64,000 nt of DNA, from positions 10,597-74,596 of the forward strand of contig JBBRAY010000015.1 in NCBI GenBank assembly GCA_038206355.1, read 5' to 3'. Positions 15,115 to 26,064 of this stretch are shown here, piece after piece. The DNA comes from JAPLDB01 sp038206355. Lineage in GTDB: Bacteria > Bacteroidota > Bacteroidia > AKYH767-A > 2013-40CM-41-45. Each line of letters starts with the position of its first letter. Position 1 is the first letter of the stretch. A program made the translations under genes and the position numbers. Below the pieces are notes generated by a model, which did not search any database, was not told where the DNA came from, and saw only the letters and a program-made list of their open reading frames with translations.

Positions 15115-16458
15115 TTAAACCTTCGTCACCGTCGCCGTAACCTTCTTGTCATCAAAAACCAGGTTGAGCGTATAAATACCGGTGTTTATATTTTTCTTAT
15201 CCCTGAAAGTGTAAATGTTTTTTCCTTGCGGTGCTTCAAAAGTTTCACTGCTTTGTATGGTTCCGTTTTCGTCAATCAATTGAACCCACACACGACCATT
15301 TGAAGGAATGTAGTAAGAGAGGTTAAAAGAATTTTGAAAAGTAGGAGGGGAGATCTTGTCAATCGTCAGCGCCTTTTCAGTTTTAAGCTTTACCGCAGAA
15401 GTGGTATGTGTGATGAACTTTCCGTCTTTGAATGTCTGTCTCACACGGTAAAATAAAATACCCGGAGTGCTGATTGATTTATCCGTGTAAACATATTCTT
15501 CGCCTTCTTTTATGCTTTGATCAGAAGGAATGTTGGTGAGGTTCGCAAAGTCAAGACCATTGACAGAGCGTTCTATTGTAAAGTAGTCAACCTTTTCATT
15601 TGCTGTTGTGCTCCATTGAATTCTGATATCGTTTCCTGATGGCATCAGCATGAAGTTCAGCAATGATTCCGCAAGCGGTGAAACGGATCCTGTTGTGCGG
15701 ATCATAAAATTATCAATCACAGGAATGTCTTTTCCGCCACCATCAATGCCTTTGGCAACCATGATTGATCCGGCATCATTCCAGTACATGGCAGTGTTTT
15801 TATTTCCATCATGACTCCAGATGATGACGCTGTTCACAAACAATTCTCCTTTGCCGGTAGTCGGCGTATAAATAAAACGGTAATTCCTGAACTGTTCGTC
15901 CATGGGAATTTCATAGTCTGTAGTTGCTGTAACGGTTTCAAAACCTCCCCTTAAGCCAATCGTACGATAGGTGATAAAAATAAATCCTTTTTTAAATCCG
16001 AAGTCCAGTGATTTACCTCTGGAGATAAAACTTCCTGAAGGTTCACGTCTTTTAAAATCAATACTTACGTCGATACCCTCAACATCGAAAAGTGGCGATG
16101 CGCCAAAAACCATATTGATATCCTGTGCCGGCAAACCGGGAGCGAGGCCACCGGAAGAACTTCTTCCACCAAATGCCGTGTGTGCTGTATTTGAAATTGA
16201 AACAGCATCAGGTCCCAGTGTTGCTTTTGTCGCCGGATCATTTTCCCAGGTAAAGTTGGAAATGATTTCCCCGTTATTCAGAATTGTTCCACCCATTGAA
16301 GCAGTGGTTGCTGAGGTTCTCGTATTCTGCGACATATTGAGGAAAACCAGCCAGCCCAATGACAATACAAACATCAGGCATAGCGTGCCCGTGATGACCA
16401 TCATCCTCATTCTCATTTTGGTCTTAATAACCTGTGTCTGTCTTCTTCCCTTTTTCAT
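15115..16458 (-). CDS. T9SS-type surface protein with basic N-terminal membrane module
   Basis: 447 residues. The N-terminus has a long basic region (KKGRRQTQVIKTKMRMRM), one hydrophobic segment (about 20-42) and FLNMSQNTRTSA. This is the module shared with five other proteins of the locus. A lectin/LamG-like beta-sandwich may occupy about 75-250 (VEGIDVSIDFKRREP...RNYRFIYTPTTGKGELFVNSV), followed by an FN3-like block (IQWSTTANEKVDYFTIERS). The T9SS-type C-terminal domain (LSYYIPSNGRVWVQLIDENG...GIYTLNLVF) lacks the usual PNPF opening and is diverged. It is the last gene of the minus-strand adhesin array, 112 bp after the broken adhesin gene. Likely exported and surface attached; ligand unknown. 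Confidence 0.7.
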   Translation of the reverse strand: MKKGRRQTQVIKTKMRMRMMVITGTLCLMFVLSLGWLVFLNMSQNTRTSATTASMGGTILNNGEIISNFTWENDPATKATLGPDAVSISNTAHTAFGGRSSSGGLAPGLPAQDINMVFGASPLFDVEGIDVSIDFKRREPSGSFISRGKSLDFGFKKGFIFITYRTIGLRGGFETVTATTDYEIPMDEQFRNYRFIYTPTTGKGELFVNSVIIWSHDGNKNTAMYWNDAGSIMVAKGIDGGGKDIPVIDNFMIRTTGSVSPLAESLLNFMLMPSGNDIRIQWSTTANEKVDYFTIERSVNGLDFANLTNIPSDQSIKEGEEYVYTDKSISTPGILFYRVRQTFKDGKFITHTTSAVKLKTEKALTIDKISPPTFQNSFNLSYYIPSNGRVWVQLIDENGTIQSSETFEAPQGKNIYTFRDKKNINTGIYTLNLVFDDKKVTATVTKV

Positions 16459-16570
16459 CGCTCAGTTTAATAGTAGTATTTCGTATTTCGTGATTTACCG
16501 CTTTTGGGGATCAATTGTTTGAAAATCTGAAGCGATTTGTTACACTTTACAATAGAATCCGTCAACGGGG

Positions 16571-19500
16571 CTAGTCCTTGATGATTTTCTGAATAATTTT
16601 GCGGTCTTCATAGATCATCGTGAGAAAATAAATGCCTTTCTGAAGGTTCATGTCATCCCTGAAATCATAGGTGTTATAGCCTTCCTGTGACATCATTTTT
16701 TCATCTTTTACAATTTTACCTGCTGCATTCATCAGTAAAAATTCTATTTCTGTTTCAGAATTAACTACGAAATTCACTTTGAAATTATCAGTGAATGGAT
16801 TGGGAGCAATTGATTTCAGATCCAGTTGTGAAGCGCCGCCACCTTCACCATTTTTAATCGTCTCCACATCACTGTATGTGTAATGACCATCATAATCCGT
16901 TTGCTTTAATCGGTAATAAGAAAAGCCTTTCAACGGTTCATTGTCCTCTGCGGCATAATATAAATCGGTGGTGCTGTTGCCTGCGCCGGGCTTTGTAAGA
17001 ACTTGTTTAAACACTTGTCCGTCGGTACTTTTTTCCACGGTGAAAAAACTATTGTTGACTTCAGCAGCTGTAGCCCATTTAAGACCAACGAGCCCTTGAG
17101 AAAGTTCAGCATTGAAATAAATGAGTTTGATTGGTAATGATCCACCACCTGAGTATCCTGTTCCGAAATCTGAAAACCCTGTAAGACCTGAACGTACAGC
17201 AGTGACCACGCCATTAATTATGACCTGCGTTGCATTCGTATGTGTGCCGAGTGATTGCCATGGGAGAAGTGAATTGGATCTTTTGAGTACGCAATAGGAA
17301 CTCGCATTGTTGTTACCATTGCTCTGGCCTTTGGAATTAAGGGTAATGGAATACGAACCACCTGTCATCGGGTTGTTGGGCGTCATCGTCCAGTAACCGC
17401 TATTCAGCATATTGGTAATGGGGTTGAAGCCAAGAAGCACTCCTACAAGGGGCAATGAAGAAACAACAGGAAGTGAAGCGGTAAATTTTCCGAGCAGGTC
17501 TGTAAAGCCTGTTGCACCTGTAAGCACAACTGTCGCCAGTTCGTAATTGGCCGCACTTCCGACAGGGAAATCATAGGTACCTGATGAGGTAATACTTCTT
17601 CTTAAATTTCCATTGATGTAACTTGAAGTTGAATAACCTGATATAGAAGCAGCCGATGTACTTGTTACTTTAATTTCATTCGCACCGGTGATGATCAGTC
17701 CTGAATTTAGTGTCAGGTTTACGGAGACTGTAAGTGGGATATTTAAATTGAGACTTCCGTCAGCGCCCGTTGTTGCCATCGTCAATCTTGTTATAACCGG
17801 GAGCAAGGGAGCTATAGCTGAAATATTCTGAGCATCGGAGCCATCAATAGTGACGCGGCCTCCACCGGCGGTTCCAAAAGTGATTGCACTCAGACTTCCG
17901 ATGGTGGAAATATCTTTTGAAAAGGTACAGTTGGTATTGTATGCAGGCTGTAATAAACCTGTCCCGGTCTGGATGAATGAAACATTCCCGTTAAAGTCAT
18001 CTGCAGATGAATTGGCCAGTGTAAAATTTCCGGTGCCGCTATTCCTGATTGTTGTTGTTGAGTTAAATGTATTCGCTCCGGATGATGTATTGTTGGCAGC
18101 GCCATTTTTTTCAAGTGAAGTACTTCCACTAAACGTCGCTCCATTCAGGTAAACCTGGGGAAAAGAAAAATTAACCGGTCCGTTAAATGTCGTTCCCGTT
18201 TGCAGATAAATTGCGGAAATACCATTCGTCACATTCAGAGATTGCGCTGTGTTTCCTGATTGGGTAAATCTCCTGATATAAAGATCGCCACCTGTAAAAC
18301 CTATAGCGCCCATACCAATCGTACTTCCTGATGCAAGGGTTGCTGTTCCTGTGCCTTGCCCGAATCGGATAGATCCTGTTCCGGAATTATTTAAATAAAT
18401 ATTTCCATTGAATGCTGTTCCGTTGGCATCGTTGTTTGCAGTGTAAATGATGCCACTTCCGTTATTTGTAATTGTTACACTGCTATTATAAGTATCCCTT
18501 GTACTATTTGATAATGTGATGTTCCCGGTGTTGTTATTGATCAATGTAAATGCATCGTTGAATGTATTATTCCCTGCACTTGCATCGTTGGAAGTACCTG
18601 TCTTCGTGACTGTGGCACTTCCATTGAAAGTTGCACCATTGAATAAGACTGTTGGTGCCGACGCAATCAGGTCTCCTCTGACAATGCTTCCGCTTCCAAA
18701 TGCAAGAACAGAAGTTCCACCCAGAGAAATGTTTTGTGCTGTACTCCCTGATTGAATCATATTCTGCAGCAATAAATTTCCTTTGGTGAATCCGGTAGTC
18801 CCGGCGGCAATTGTTTTTCCCGGTGCCAGCGTACTCGTTCCGTTATAACCCGGCCAGCCGAAATCAATTCCATTGCTGGACGCAGTGCCCAGTGTGCTGT
18901 TCACTATGATGTTGCCGTTGAAATTGCATGTTCCCCTTAAATTGAATCTGACCAATCCGTCATTGGCGGTACCCGTATTATTTACGGTTACGTCCCCGTT
19001 AAAAATGGCAGATGACGTAGCCGAAGCTTCACAAATCATGATTCGCGAATCAGTACCTGTTCCGATGTTATTGAAAATGGTATTGCCGTTAAACTGATTT
19101 CCTGAGCTGTTATCTGCAAGCAAAAGATAACCGGTGCCACTGTTAGATAATGTTACATCAGCATTGAAAATATCCGGGTTGGTATTTCCCATGTCAAGAT
19201 TTGCAGTACTGTTATTGGTAATCGTCGTCGTTCCGTTAAAAATATTTCCACCGCTGCAATTATTGGAAACGCTTCCGGTTTTGATCAGAGTTGCTGTTCC
19301 GCCGAAGGTGCATCCATTCAGATATAACGATCCGGAAGACGTTGTTACATTTCCACCAAGAGCCGATGCCGGTCCGAGCGTAAGGTTTACCGTTGATGGA
19401 AGATTTAATGAAGTGGGAGCTGACCCTGATTGAATAAATTTTATCAAAGTGAGGTCACCACGGGTATAACCTGAAGGTCCCGTCGAAATAATTTTTTCTG

Positions 19501-22372
19501 CGGCCAGCGTTGCAGTTCCATTGTATCCCGGCCACCCGAAATAAATTCCTGCATAGTTGGTACCTGTTCCTGCCGTGCTGTTCAGCTCGACATTTCCGTT
19601 AAATGTATTGGTGCCTCTCAGGTTCAAACGAATGAATGATGTATTTGCTGTTCCGGTATTGTTCAGTACCACATTACCATTAAAAGTTGCAGTTGCAGAT
19701 GCATTACTTTCGCAAACCATAATACGGTTGTCTGTTCCGCTGCCGGTATTGTTCAGCGTGACGTTTCCGTTAAATGTATTTCCTGCAGACGCATTGGCCA
19801 GGTATAGAAACGAAGTTCCTTCATTGTTGAATGTGACGTCTGAATTGTATGTATCAGGATTTGAATTGGCCATCGTAAGATTTCCTGAACCGTTTACAGT
19901 AATTGTTGCTGCGCCGGAGAAAATATTTCCTCCCGTGCAGGTATTGTTTACTGTTCCTGATTTTGTAATGGCGGTGCTGCTTCCAAATTCGCAGCCATTG
20001 AGATATAAAGATCCTGACGCAGATGAGAAACTACCACCTAAAGATGTGGAAGGTCCGAGTGTTAGGGTAGCAGTAGAGGAGAGGGGAAAATTGAGTGGTG
20101 TATTTCCCTGTTGCGTAAAATTAATGAGCGCAAGTTCTCCTGTTGTAAATCCTGTTGAACCAATACTGATATTTTTTCCATCAGCCATTGTTGCAGAACC
20201 TGCATATCCCGGCCAGCCAAAATAAACTCCGTATGTGCTGCTCGTTCCGGCCGTACTGTTTACTTCAACGTTGCCATTGAATGTGTTGGTGCCCCGCAGA
20301 TTAAATCTCAGGTAGGATGAATTTGCAGTGCCTGTATTATTAACAAATACTTTTCCGTTAAACGTCGCTGAAGCATTGGCGCTTCCTTCTGATATAAAAA
20401 AACGATTGGTATTCCCGCTGCCGGAATTATTGATAAAAACATTTCCGTTAAATTGATTTCCTCCTGATCCCTGGGCAAGATAAAAATCACTTGTGCCTGC
20501 ATTTGTGAATGTGGAAGCTTCTCCGAAAATATCAGGATTTACATTTCCCATCATGATATAACCGGTTCCGTTATTTTTAATTGTACATGAATCTGAAAAT
20601 GTATTTCCTCCTGAACTACCATCATTCGTAGTTCCTGTTTTGATGAATGTAGTAGTTCCGGAAAATGTTCCTCCGTTAAGGTTCAGTGTTCCGCTTGTAG
20701 AATAGAAATTTCCTTCAAAGGAAGTGAGCGGATTTATTACCAATGCACATATCTGTGACAGATTCAGGTTTACAGGAGCATTCCCGTTTTTTGTAAACCT
20801 GTTGAAGCCAAGTGTTCCCTGGGTGAATCCTGTTGAACCTATTGAAATGGTCTTTGATGCAGCAAGCGTTGCTGAGCAGGTATACCCTGACCATCCAAAG
20901 AAGATCCCATAGGTGGAACCCGTGCCGGAGGTGCTGTTCAGTTCAATGTTGCCGTTAAAAGCAGTAACTCCGCGAACGTTAAATCTTACTAGACTGTTGC
21001 TTCCTGTGCCGGTATTATTCACTTTGATGTCACCATTGAAAGTGGCGGTTGCATTTGCATTTCCCTCGGTGATATAAAAACCGTGGTTACCAAAAGTTGG
21101 TGAATTGTTAATGGTGGTAGTTCCATTGAATTGATTTCCCGGAGTATTGTATGCGATGTAAAAATCTGAGGTGCCGGTGTTATTGAATATTGCGTCGGCA
21201 TTGAAAATATCTTCACCTGTGTTTCCAAGCAGGATGTATCCTGACCCGTTATTTGTAATTGTACTTGCTCCCGAAAATATATTATTCCCGGCGCTCTTGT
21301 CGTTTGTTGATCCGGTTTTTGTAAATGAAGTTATGCTACCAAATGCACAGCCATTGAGAAGTAGTGACGCACTTGTAGATTCCAGTCTTCCACCAAAAGA
21401 TGAAGATGGTCCCTAGGTAATACTTGTATTCCCCGTCGTGTTAAATGTAATATCATTCGTTCCTGAATAGGTAAAATGTCTCAGCACAAGTAAACCTGAA
21501 GAAAATCCATCTGAGCCGATCGAAATTGTTTTCGAGGGTGCAAGTGTAGCAGTTCCTGTTCCTGCACCGAATAGAATTCCTGAACCGGAGATACTGTTGA
21601 GTTTAATATTTCCATTGAACAGCGTTCCTGATGCATCGTTATGTGCGACATAAATATAGGAGGTGCTGTTGTTATTGAAAGTTACGTCGTCATTATAAAC
21701 GTCTTTCACATTATAGGAAAACACCAATTGTGCCGTACCGTTATTGCTGACAACAACAGGCCCGTTGAAAGTATTGTTTCCATAACTATTGTCATTTCCT
21801 CCTCCGTTCTTTGTCAGGGAGACGATGCTGTTCGTAGTTGTGTTTCGCAGTGTGAAATTGGAAGTACTAACAGTAAGAGAAACATTGATTGTCGGGCCTC
21901 CGGCTGAATTTCCGAATACTGCATTGGTTCCCTGCAAAAGCAGTGCGCCTGTGGGTCCTCCATCTGAAATGGTTCCTCCATTGAATGATCCGTTACCGTT
22001 TATTGTCAGCTTAAAACCTTTAAGGTTGGGTTGGGCGCCGGTATTTGTGGTGATATTATTCAGGGTAACATCTCCTGTGAGTTCCGGCTGATTAATGGCT
22101 GCACCGATGATGACATTATCCCCTGATGTCGGAATGCCTGCCGGCGTCCAGTTGGTGGAAATGTTCCAGTCAGTACCTGTGTTTCCTGTCCATGTATAAT
22201 TTACTGCTGCATAAGCATCTTCAGACCTTGAATTCAAAAAGATCAGCAAGCCGCCGCAAACAAAAAGAAATACCAGTGAAGTAACGATGATATTTCTCTG
22301 ATACTGTTTTTGCCTTGTTCGTCCCTTTAATTGAAATCGTTTTTGGGTTTTTCTTTTGGTGTGTCGTTGCAT
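16571..22372 (-). pseudogene. Giant repeat adhesin broken by one in-frame TAG
   Basis: One reading frame runs from the ATG at 22372 to the TAG at 16571, 1933 codons, interrupted only by TAG at 21415-21413; every codon between 21412 and 21023 is open in the same frame. The N-terminus is the basic, single-membrane-segment module (FLNSRSEDAYAA), then a W-rich G8-like start (TGTDWNISTNWTPAGIP). The middle consists of tandem repeats of about 226 residues with the motif (Y/D)FGWPGY.G.aTLA..K.I..G..G. The C-terminus has the FN3-like block of this locus and a type A T9SS domain (IAPNPFTDNFKVNF...GIYFLTM). At the stop, equivalent repeats read TLGPSxSLGG while this copy reads T-stop-GPSSSFGG, so a leucine codon such as TTG changed to TAG. 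Without suppression the product is a 319-residue fragment lacking the sorting domain. An assembly error is possible. Confidence 0.85.
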
Positions 22373-22396
22373 AAAAATAAATTGCCTTCCCTGATT

Positions 22397-25300
22397 TTAA
22401 TTCTTGATGATTTTCTGAATAACCTTCTGATCATTGTAAATCATCTCCAGGAAATAAACCCCTTTTTGAAGATTGTATTTATCAGTAAATGCATAGGTGT
22501 TGATTCCTTCCTGCGTATTCATTTTTTCATGGACTATTTCTTTTCCAGTCGCGTTCCTTATATAGAGATCGACCGGAAGCGCTGTATTCATATTGAATTG
22601 CAATCTGAAATTTTCTTTGAAAGGATTGGGTGAAATAGAATTTATTTTCAGGACTTCGTTTCCTGATGCCCTGCCATTCATATTTACAGATTCTGTTTTA
22701 CTATAAGTAAAATGACCATCATAATCGGTTTGTTTCAAACGGAAATAAGAAGTGCCGTTGAGTGGATTTTTATCTGATGCAGTGTAGTATTGAATTGTAG
22801 TACTGTTCCCGGCTCCGGCTTTTGTCAGAAGCTTTTCAAAGTGTTTTCCATCTGCCGATCTTTCCACGGTGAAAAAATTATTATTGATTTCCGTAGCTGT
22901 TGCCCAACTGAGATCAACTGTATTTCCGTTTGGTGCTGCAGTGAAGTATTTGAGTTTTATCGGTAGTGTGCCACCGGTGGTGAAACCAATTCCGAAATTA
23001 TATTCCGTTGTCAGTGCAGACCTCTTTGCGGTTACCACAGTCCCGTTAATGCTTTGTGTGTTGTTTGCATGGACTCCATTGGAAGCAGACCAGGATGCAT
23101 TCGGATTATTCCTCGTAAGTACAGTATACGCCTGTGGATTGGCAACGCCGTTCGTATAACCTTTTTCATTTACAGTAACGGTGTAAGACCCTCCTGACAT
23201 CGGATTGTCAGGCATCACAGTCCAATAGCCATAATTCAGTATGTCGGTAATTGTCGTACCATTTACAGTTACACCGGTGAGCGGATAAGATGGATTAATC
23301 GGATTTGCATTGATGAATGCTACCAGGAGATTTGTTGCTCCCGAAATACCTGTAAGGTTCATATTCAACGGTTCATAATTGGCGATTGTACCAACAGGAA
23401 AATCATAAGATCCGGTTGACGTAGTACTTCTCCTCAGGTTTCCATTGATGTATTTGTTTGATGTATAGCCGGAGATGGCTGTAGTGGAATTATTGGTGAC
23501 GTTTACTTCATATAAATTGGTTGTAACAATTCCTGAAGACAGTGTAAGTAAAGCATCTACTGTAACACTTTGTGAAAGCGTAACGCCACTGCCATTATTA
23601 ATGGTAAGGTTATTTACCGCTGCAGGCAAACCGTTTCCTGTAAGTTGTGCAGAAGAACCGGAATAAGTGTAGTCGGAATTTATTCCATATGACCGTGTAC
23701 CTGTAACCTGAACATTACCTGTGGCACCGGAAATACTGATACCGCCGGTTGATCCCATCATCAACCCTGTAGATGGCCACATAATAAAATCGCCTGAGCC
23801 TGTCAGCACCCAGGTAGCGAGGTTTACAGTAGTCCCTGAATTGGGAATATAGAAGTCAATGGTATTGGCAATGGTTCCTCCACCTGTAACGGTAACCGTT
23901 CCGGATTTAATAAACCTGAATCGGCCACGGCCAACAGTTGTAGATGTTTCAGTGATGGTTCCTCCAGAGAAAGTAAAATCATTGTTTAAACTTACTTCAG
24001 CAAGGCCGGTAGTGCCGCTAGCTCCCGGATATGCTGATGCATTAAAAGTACCACCACTGATAGAGAAGTTTCCTGCAATGTCCATAGAAGTTCCGGCGGT
24101 TCCTGATGATGGCAATCCACCGATGACATAATAATTTCCTGCCGTCTGCGAGTAATTTCCGTTTACGTAAAGAGACGCAGGAGCAGCTTCATATTTAACA
24201 TAGGTGCTGCCGCCACTCACTGTGAGATTTCCGGCAATTGAAGCTGTTAATGCCTGTCCATAAACTGAAAATATCATCGTGCCTGCAGTAGCCGAATAAT
24301 TTCCGTTTACAACCAATGTTGTATTGTGTGCACCGGCGGAAACATCGGGCCAGTTGAATCCGCAAAAGCCACCACTCAATGTGAGGTCGCCAACAATGGT
24401 ATCTGTTTCTGCACCGGTGGTAGAACTGGAAGTGAATTCACCGGCAACTCCTGTAAAAGTGAGTTTTCCGTTGCATTTAAAATTCATTTTCGAAGTTGAA
24501 TTTATCGAGGACAAAGTGGTAAGTCCTGTGATGCGGAAAATATTGGAAGTATTGGTATAGTTGATCGTTGAATTGCCGACAACATTTAGTGCAGTAGTAC
24601 CTGAACCCGAATGACAAGCATATTGAAGCATAAAAACACCACCGGAAAATGAAAGATTCGTTCCTACATTCATCGTTGAATTGCCTGCCGTAGTCGTGCT
24701 CGCATTATATATACCGTAAAAGCGCGAGTTGTTGCCTGACTGAACATAGTTGCCGGCAACATTGAAAGAAACATCTCCATTGCCCACTCCTGCAACACCT
24801 GAATTAATGATCAGGTATAGATAACCTGCGGCTGTCACCGAGCAATTGCCTGTGACATTCAGTGTTAGGTTACCGTTGCCATTCAACAAGCCTTCAACCG
24901 TTCCATTTGTAACAGTGAGGTCAGTTGTATTCACTGCAAATGATCCGGGATGCGTTCCATTGTGAAAACTGAGATAAGCATTCACCGTAGTCAGATTGAT
25001 ATTCCCAATTGTAGTGTTGCTGATGGCTCCGCTTTTATCAAGTGTGATCCATCCGTAGGTGATGGTAAGTTCTCCGATGATCAGGTGTGTTTCGAAATTA
25101 TTTTGCTGATTCCATTCAGTAAGATTGGACATCGTGAAAATGAGGTCGCCAAAATTTCCGGTGACTACTGATCCCAGTGGAACATTTGCCTGGTCATACC
25201 ATTTATTAATGATCAATATACTGGTAGGGGAGAAATCTTCTACTCCATTGGTGAATAAGGTTGCCGCAGCCGCAGTGTTTGTGGATGGGTTCCACGTAAA

Positions 25301-25669
25301 GGTTCCGTCCGAGCCGATAGTAAATGCTTTGCCGGATGCAAATGCAATCACTCCGTTATTCGTCATCGTTCCGTTTACAGTCAGTGCTTGTGACATTGTC
25401 AACGTCTTTCCGCTGTTGATGTTGAGCGTGCCGCCGGATGATACAGTTACATTGGCAATAGATGCATTTGCGGTGATTGTAACTGTTCTGTTGTTGGGTA
25501 TAACAACGTTGTCGCCTGTTGCAGGAACACCTGATGGCGACCATGTTCCATTGGTTGACCAGTTCCCATTCGCGGCGGCGGTTTTTGTTGCTCCTGACAA
25601 CTGCTTTGTAGAAACCAAAGCGATGGTCAGCGCAAGTAAACATTTGCAGCAGATGATTAATTTTTTCAT
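22397..25669 (-). CDS. T9SS-exported beta-helix adhesin, 1090 residues (paralogue of 28807-32079)
   Basis: A signal peptide (KKLIICCKCLLALTIALVS) is followed by a W-rich, G8-like opening (NGNWSTNGTWSPSGVPATGDNVVIPN). Then comes a long right-handed beta-helix-like region of short strand repeats with many G/N/T/S (NGNGNLTLNVTGN, YVKYEAAPASLYVNGNYSQTAG). The C-terminal third holds a conserved block shared across the locus: INGNLRRSTTSTGSYDFPVG; NYGYWTVMPDNPMSGGSY; LPIKLKYF...VDLSWATATEINNNFFTVERS; RLKQTDYDGHFTYS. It ends in a type A T9SS domain (ISPNPFKENFRLQF...GVYFLEMIY). The length equals that of the paralogue at 28807-32079. The gene lies 40 bp after a small membrane-protein gene and 24 bp before the broken adhesin gene, inside one probable operon. 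Likely surface adhesion or matrix role. Confidence 0.8.
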   Translation of the reverse strand: MKKLIICCKCLLALTIALVSTKQLSGATKTAAANGNWSTNGTWSPSGVPATGDNVVIPNNRTVTITANASIANVTVSSGGTLNINSGKTLTMSQALTVNGTMTNNGVIAFASGKAFTIGSDGTFTWNPSTNTAAAATLFTNGVEDFSPTSILIINKWYDQANVPLGSVVTGNFGDLIFTMSNLTEWNQQNNFETHLIIGELTITYGWITLDKSGAISNTTIGNINLTTVNAYLSFHNGTHPGSFAVNTTDLTVTNGTVEGLLNGNGNLTLNVTGNCSVTAAGYLYLIINSGVAGVGNGDVSFNVAGNYVQSGNNSRFYGIYNASTTTAGNSTMNVGTNLSFSGGVFMLQYACHSGSGTTALNVVGNSTINYTNTSNIFRITGLTTLSSINSTSKMNFKCNGKLTFTGVAGEFTSSSTTGAETDTIVGDLTLSGGFCGFNWPDVSAGAHNTTLVVNGNYSATAGTMIFSVYGQALTASIAGNLTVSGGSTYVKYEAAPASLYVNGNYSQTAGNYYVIGGLPSSGTAGTSMDIAGNFSISGGTFNASAYPGASGTTGLAEVSLNNDFTFSGGTITETSTTVGRGRFRFIKSGTVTVTGGGTIANTIDFYIPNSGTTVNLATWVLTGSGDFIMWPSTGLMMGSTGGISISGATGNVQVTGTRSYGINSDYTYSGSSAQLTGNGLPAAVNNLTINNGSGVTLSQSVTVDALLTLSSGIVTTNLYEVNVTNNSTTAISGYTSNKYINGNLRRSTTSTGSYDFPVGTIANYEPLNMNLTGISGATNLLVAFINANPINPSYPLTGVTVNGTTITDILNYGYWTVMPDNPMSGGSYTVTVNEKGYTNGVANPQAYTVLTRNNPNASWSASNGVHANNTQSINGTVVTAKRSALTTEYNFGIGFTTGGTLPIKLKYFTAAPNGNTVDLSWATATEINNNFFTVERSADGKHFEKLLTKAGAGNSTTIQYYTASDKNPLNGTSYFRLKQTDYDGHFTYSKTESVNMNGRASGNEVLKINSISPNPFKENFRLQFNMNTALPVDLYIRNATGKEIVHEKMNTQEGINTYAFTDKYNLQKGVYFLEMIYNDQKVIQKIIKN

Positions 25670-25709
25670 GGGTAAAATATTTTTACTTTAGTCTGTATTC
25701 TTCTTTCTA

Positions 25710-26051
25710 TTAATTGCCCGGCAGAGCAGTGACAGGAGTTACTATCTTTGTTGACCTTGTAAGAATTGTATTCGGTCCGATCACGGGTATGTTTTTAAGT
25801 ACGGGTTCAGATAGTTTTTTTGAAAAATGAAGACTGTTATCTTCAATCATATATGCTGCTGCAGGGACCTGAACTTTAATTGCGCTTGACTGATCTATCC
25901 TGGAGAAATGGAAGAACAGGGTCACCACGACAGAGATACAGGCCAATGAAGTTGCAGCAAGGACAATAATTGTCCGGGTGCGTATTTTTTGATGTTGCCT
26001 TGTTTGTTGTTGCACCCTTTTATTTTTCTTTTTGCCAATTGAATTCCACAT
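25710..26051 (-). CDS. Short basic single-membrane-segment protein (copy C)
   Basis: 113 residues. A basic N-terminus (KKKNKRVQQQTRQHQKIRTR) precedes one hydrophobic segment (IIVLAATSLACISVVVTLFFHF) and SRIDQSSA. A short exported tail of about 60 residues contains VPVIGPNTILTRSTK, a motif conserved in copies B (32128-32454) and A (36096-36407). It lies 13 bp after the 907-residue adhesin gene and 40 bp before the 1090-residue adhesin gene. The hydrophobic segment may be a membrane anchor or an extended signal peptide cleaved near S-A. I recognise no known family; by context it may assist or regulate the adhesin encoded next. Confidence 0.7.
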   Translation of the reverse strand: MWNSIGKKKNKRVQQQTRQHQKIRTRTIIVLAATSLACISVVVTLFFHFSRIDQSSAIKVQVPAAAYMIEDNSLHFSKKLSEPVLKNIPVIGPNTILTRSTKIVTPVTALPGN

Positions 26052-26064
26052 GATGTTTGCGATT

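Noticed and set aside
19557..20225. 222-codon plus-strand open frame opposite the adhesin
   Set aside because: It is a mirror of the repetitive G/N/T-rich minus-strand gene, gives hydrophobic V/P/L-rich repeats, and has no start context or promoter.
16571..21022. Separate adhesin gene starting at a GTG at 21022
   Set aside because: There is no signal peptide, and the same frame is open up to the TAG at 21413 and continuous with the upstream part. It is the 3' part of one broken gene.
21413..21415. TAG reassigned to an amino acid
   Set aside because: TAG ends several normal genes in the window (for example obgE and the LTA-synthase-like gene), so it acts as a stop codon here.
25125..25691. 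188-codon plus-strand open frame, and its equivalent at 31547-32113
   Set aside because: Both lie opposite the same position of the two paralogous adhesins, which shows that they are antisense shadows of a conserved coding region.
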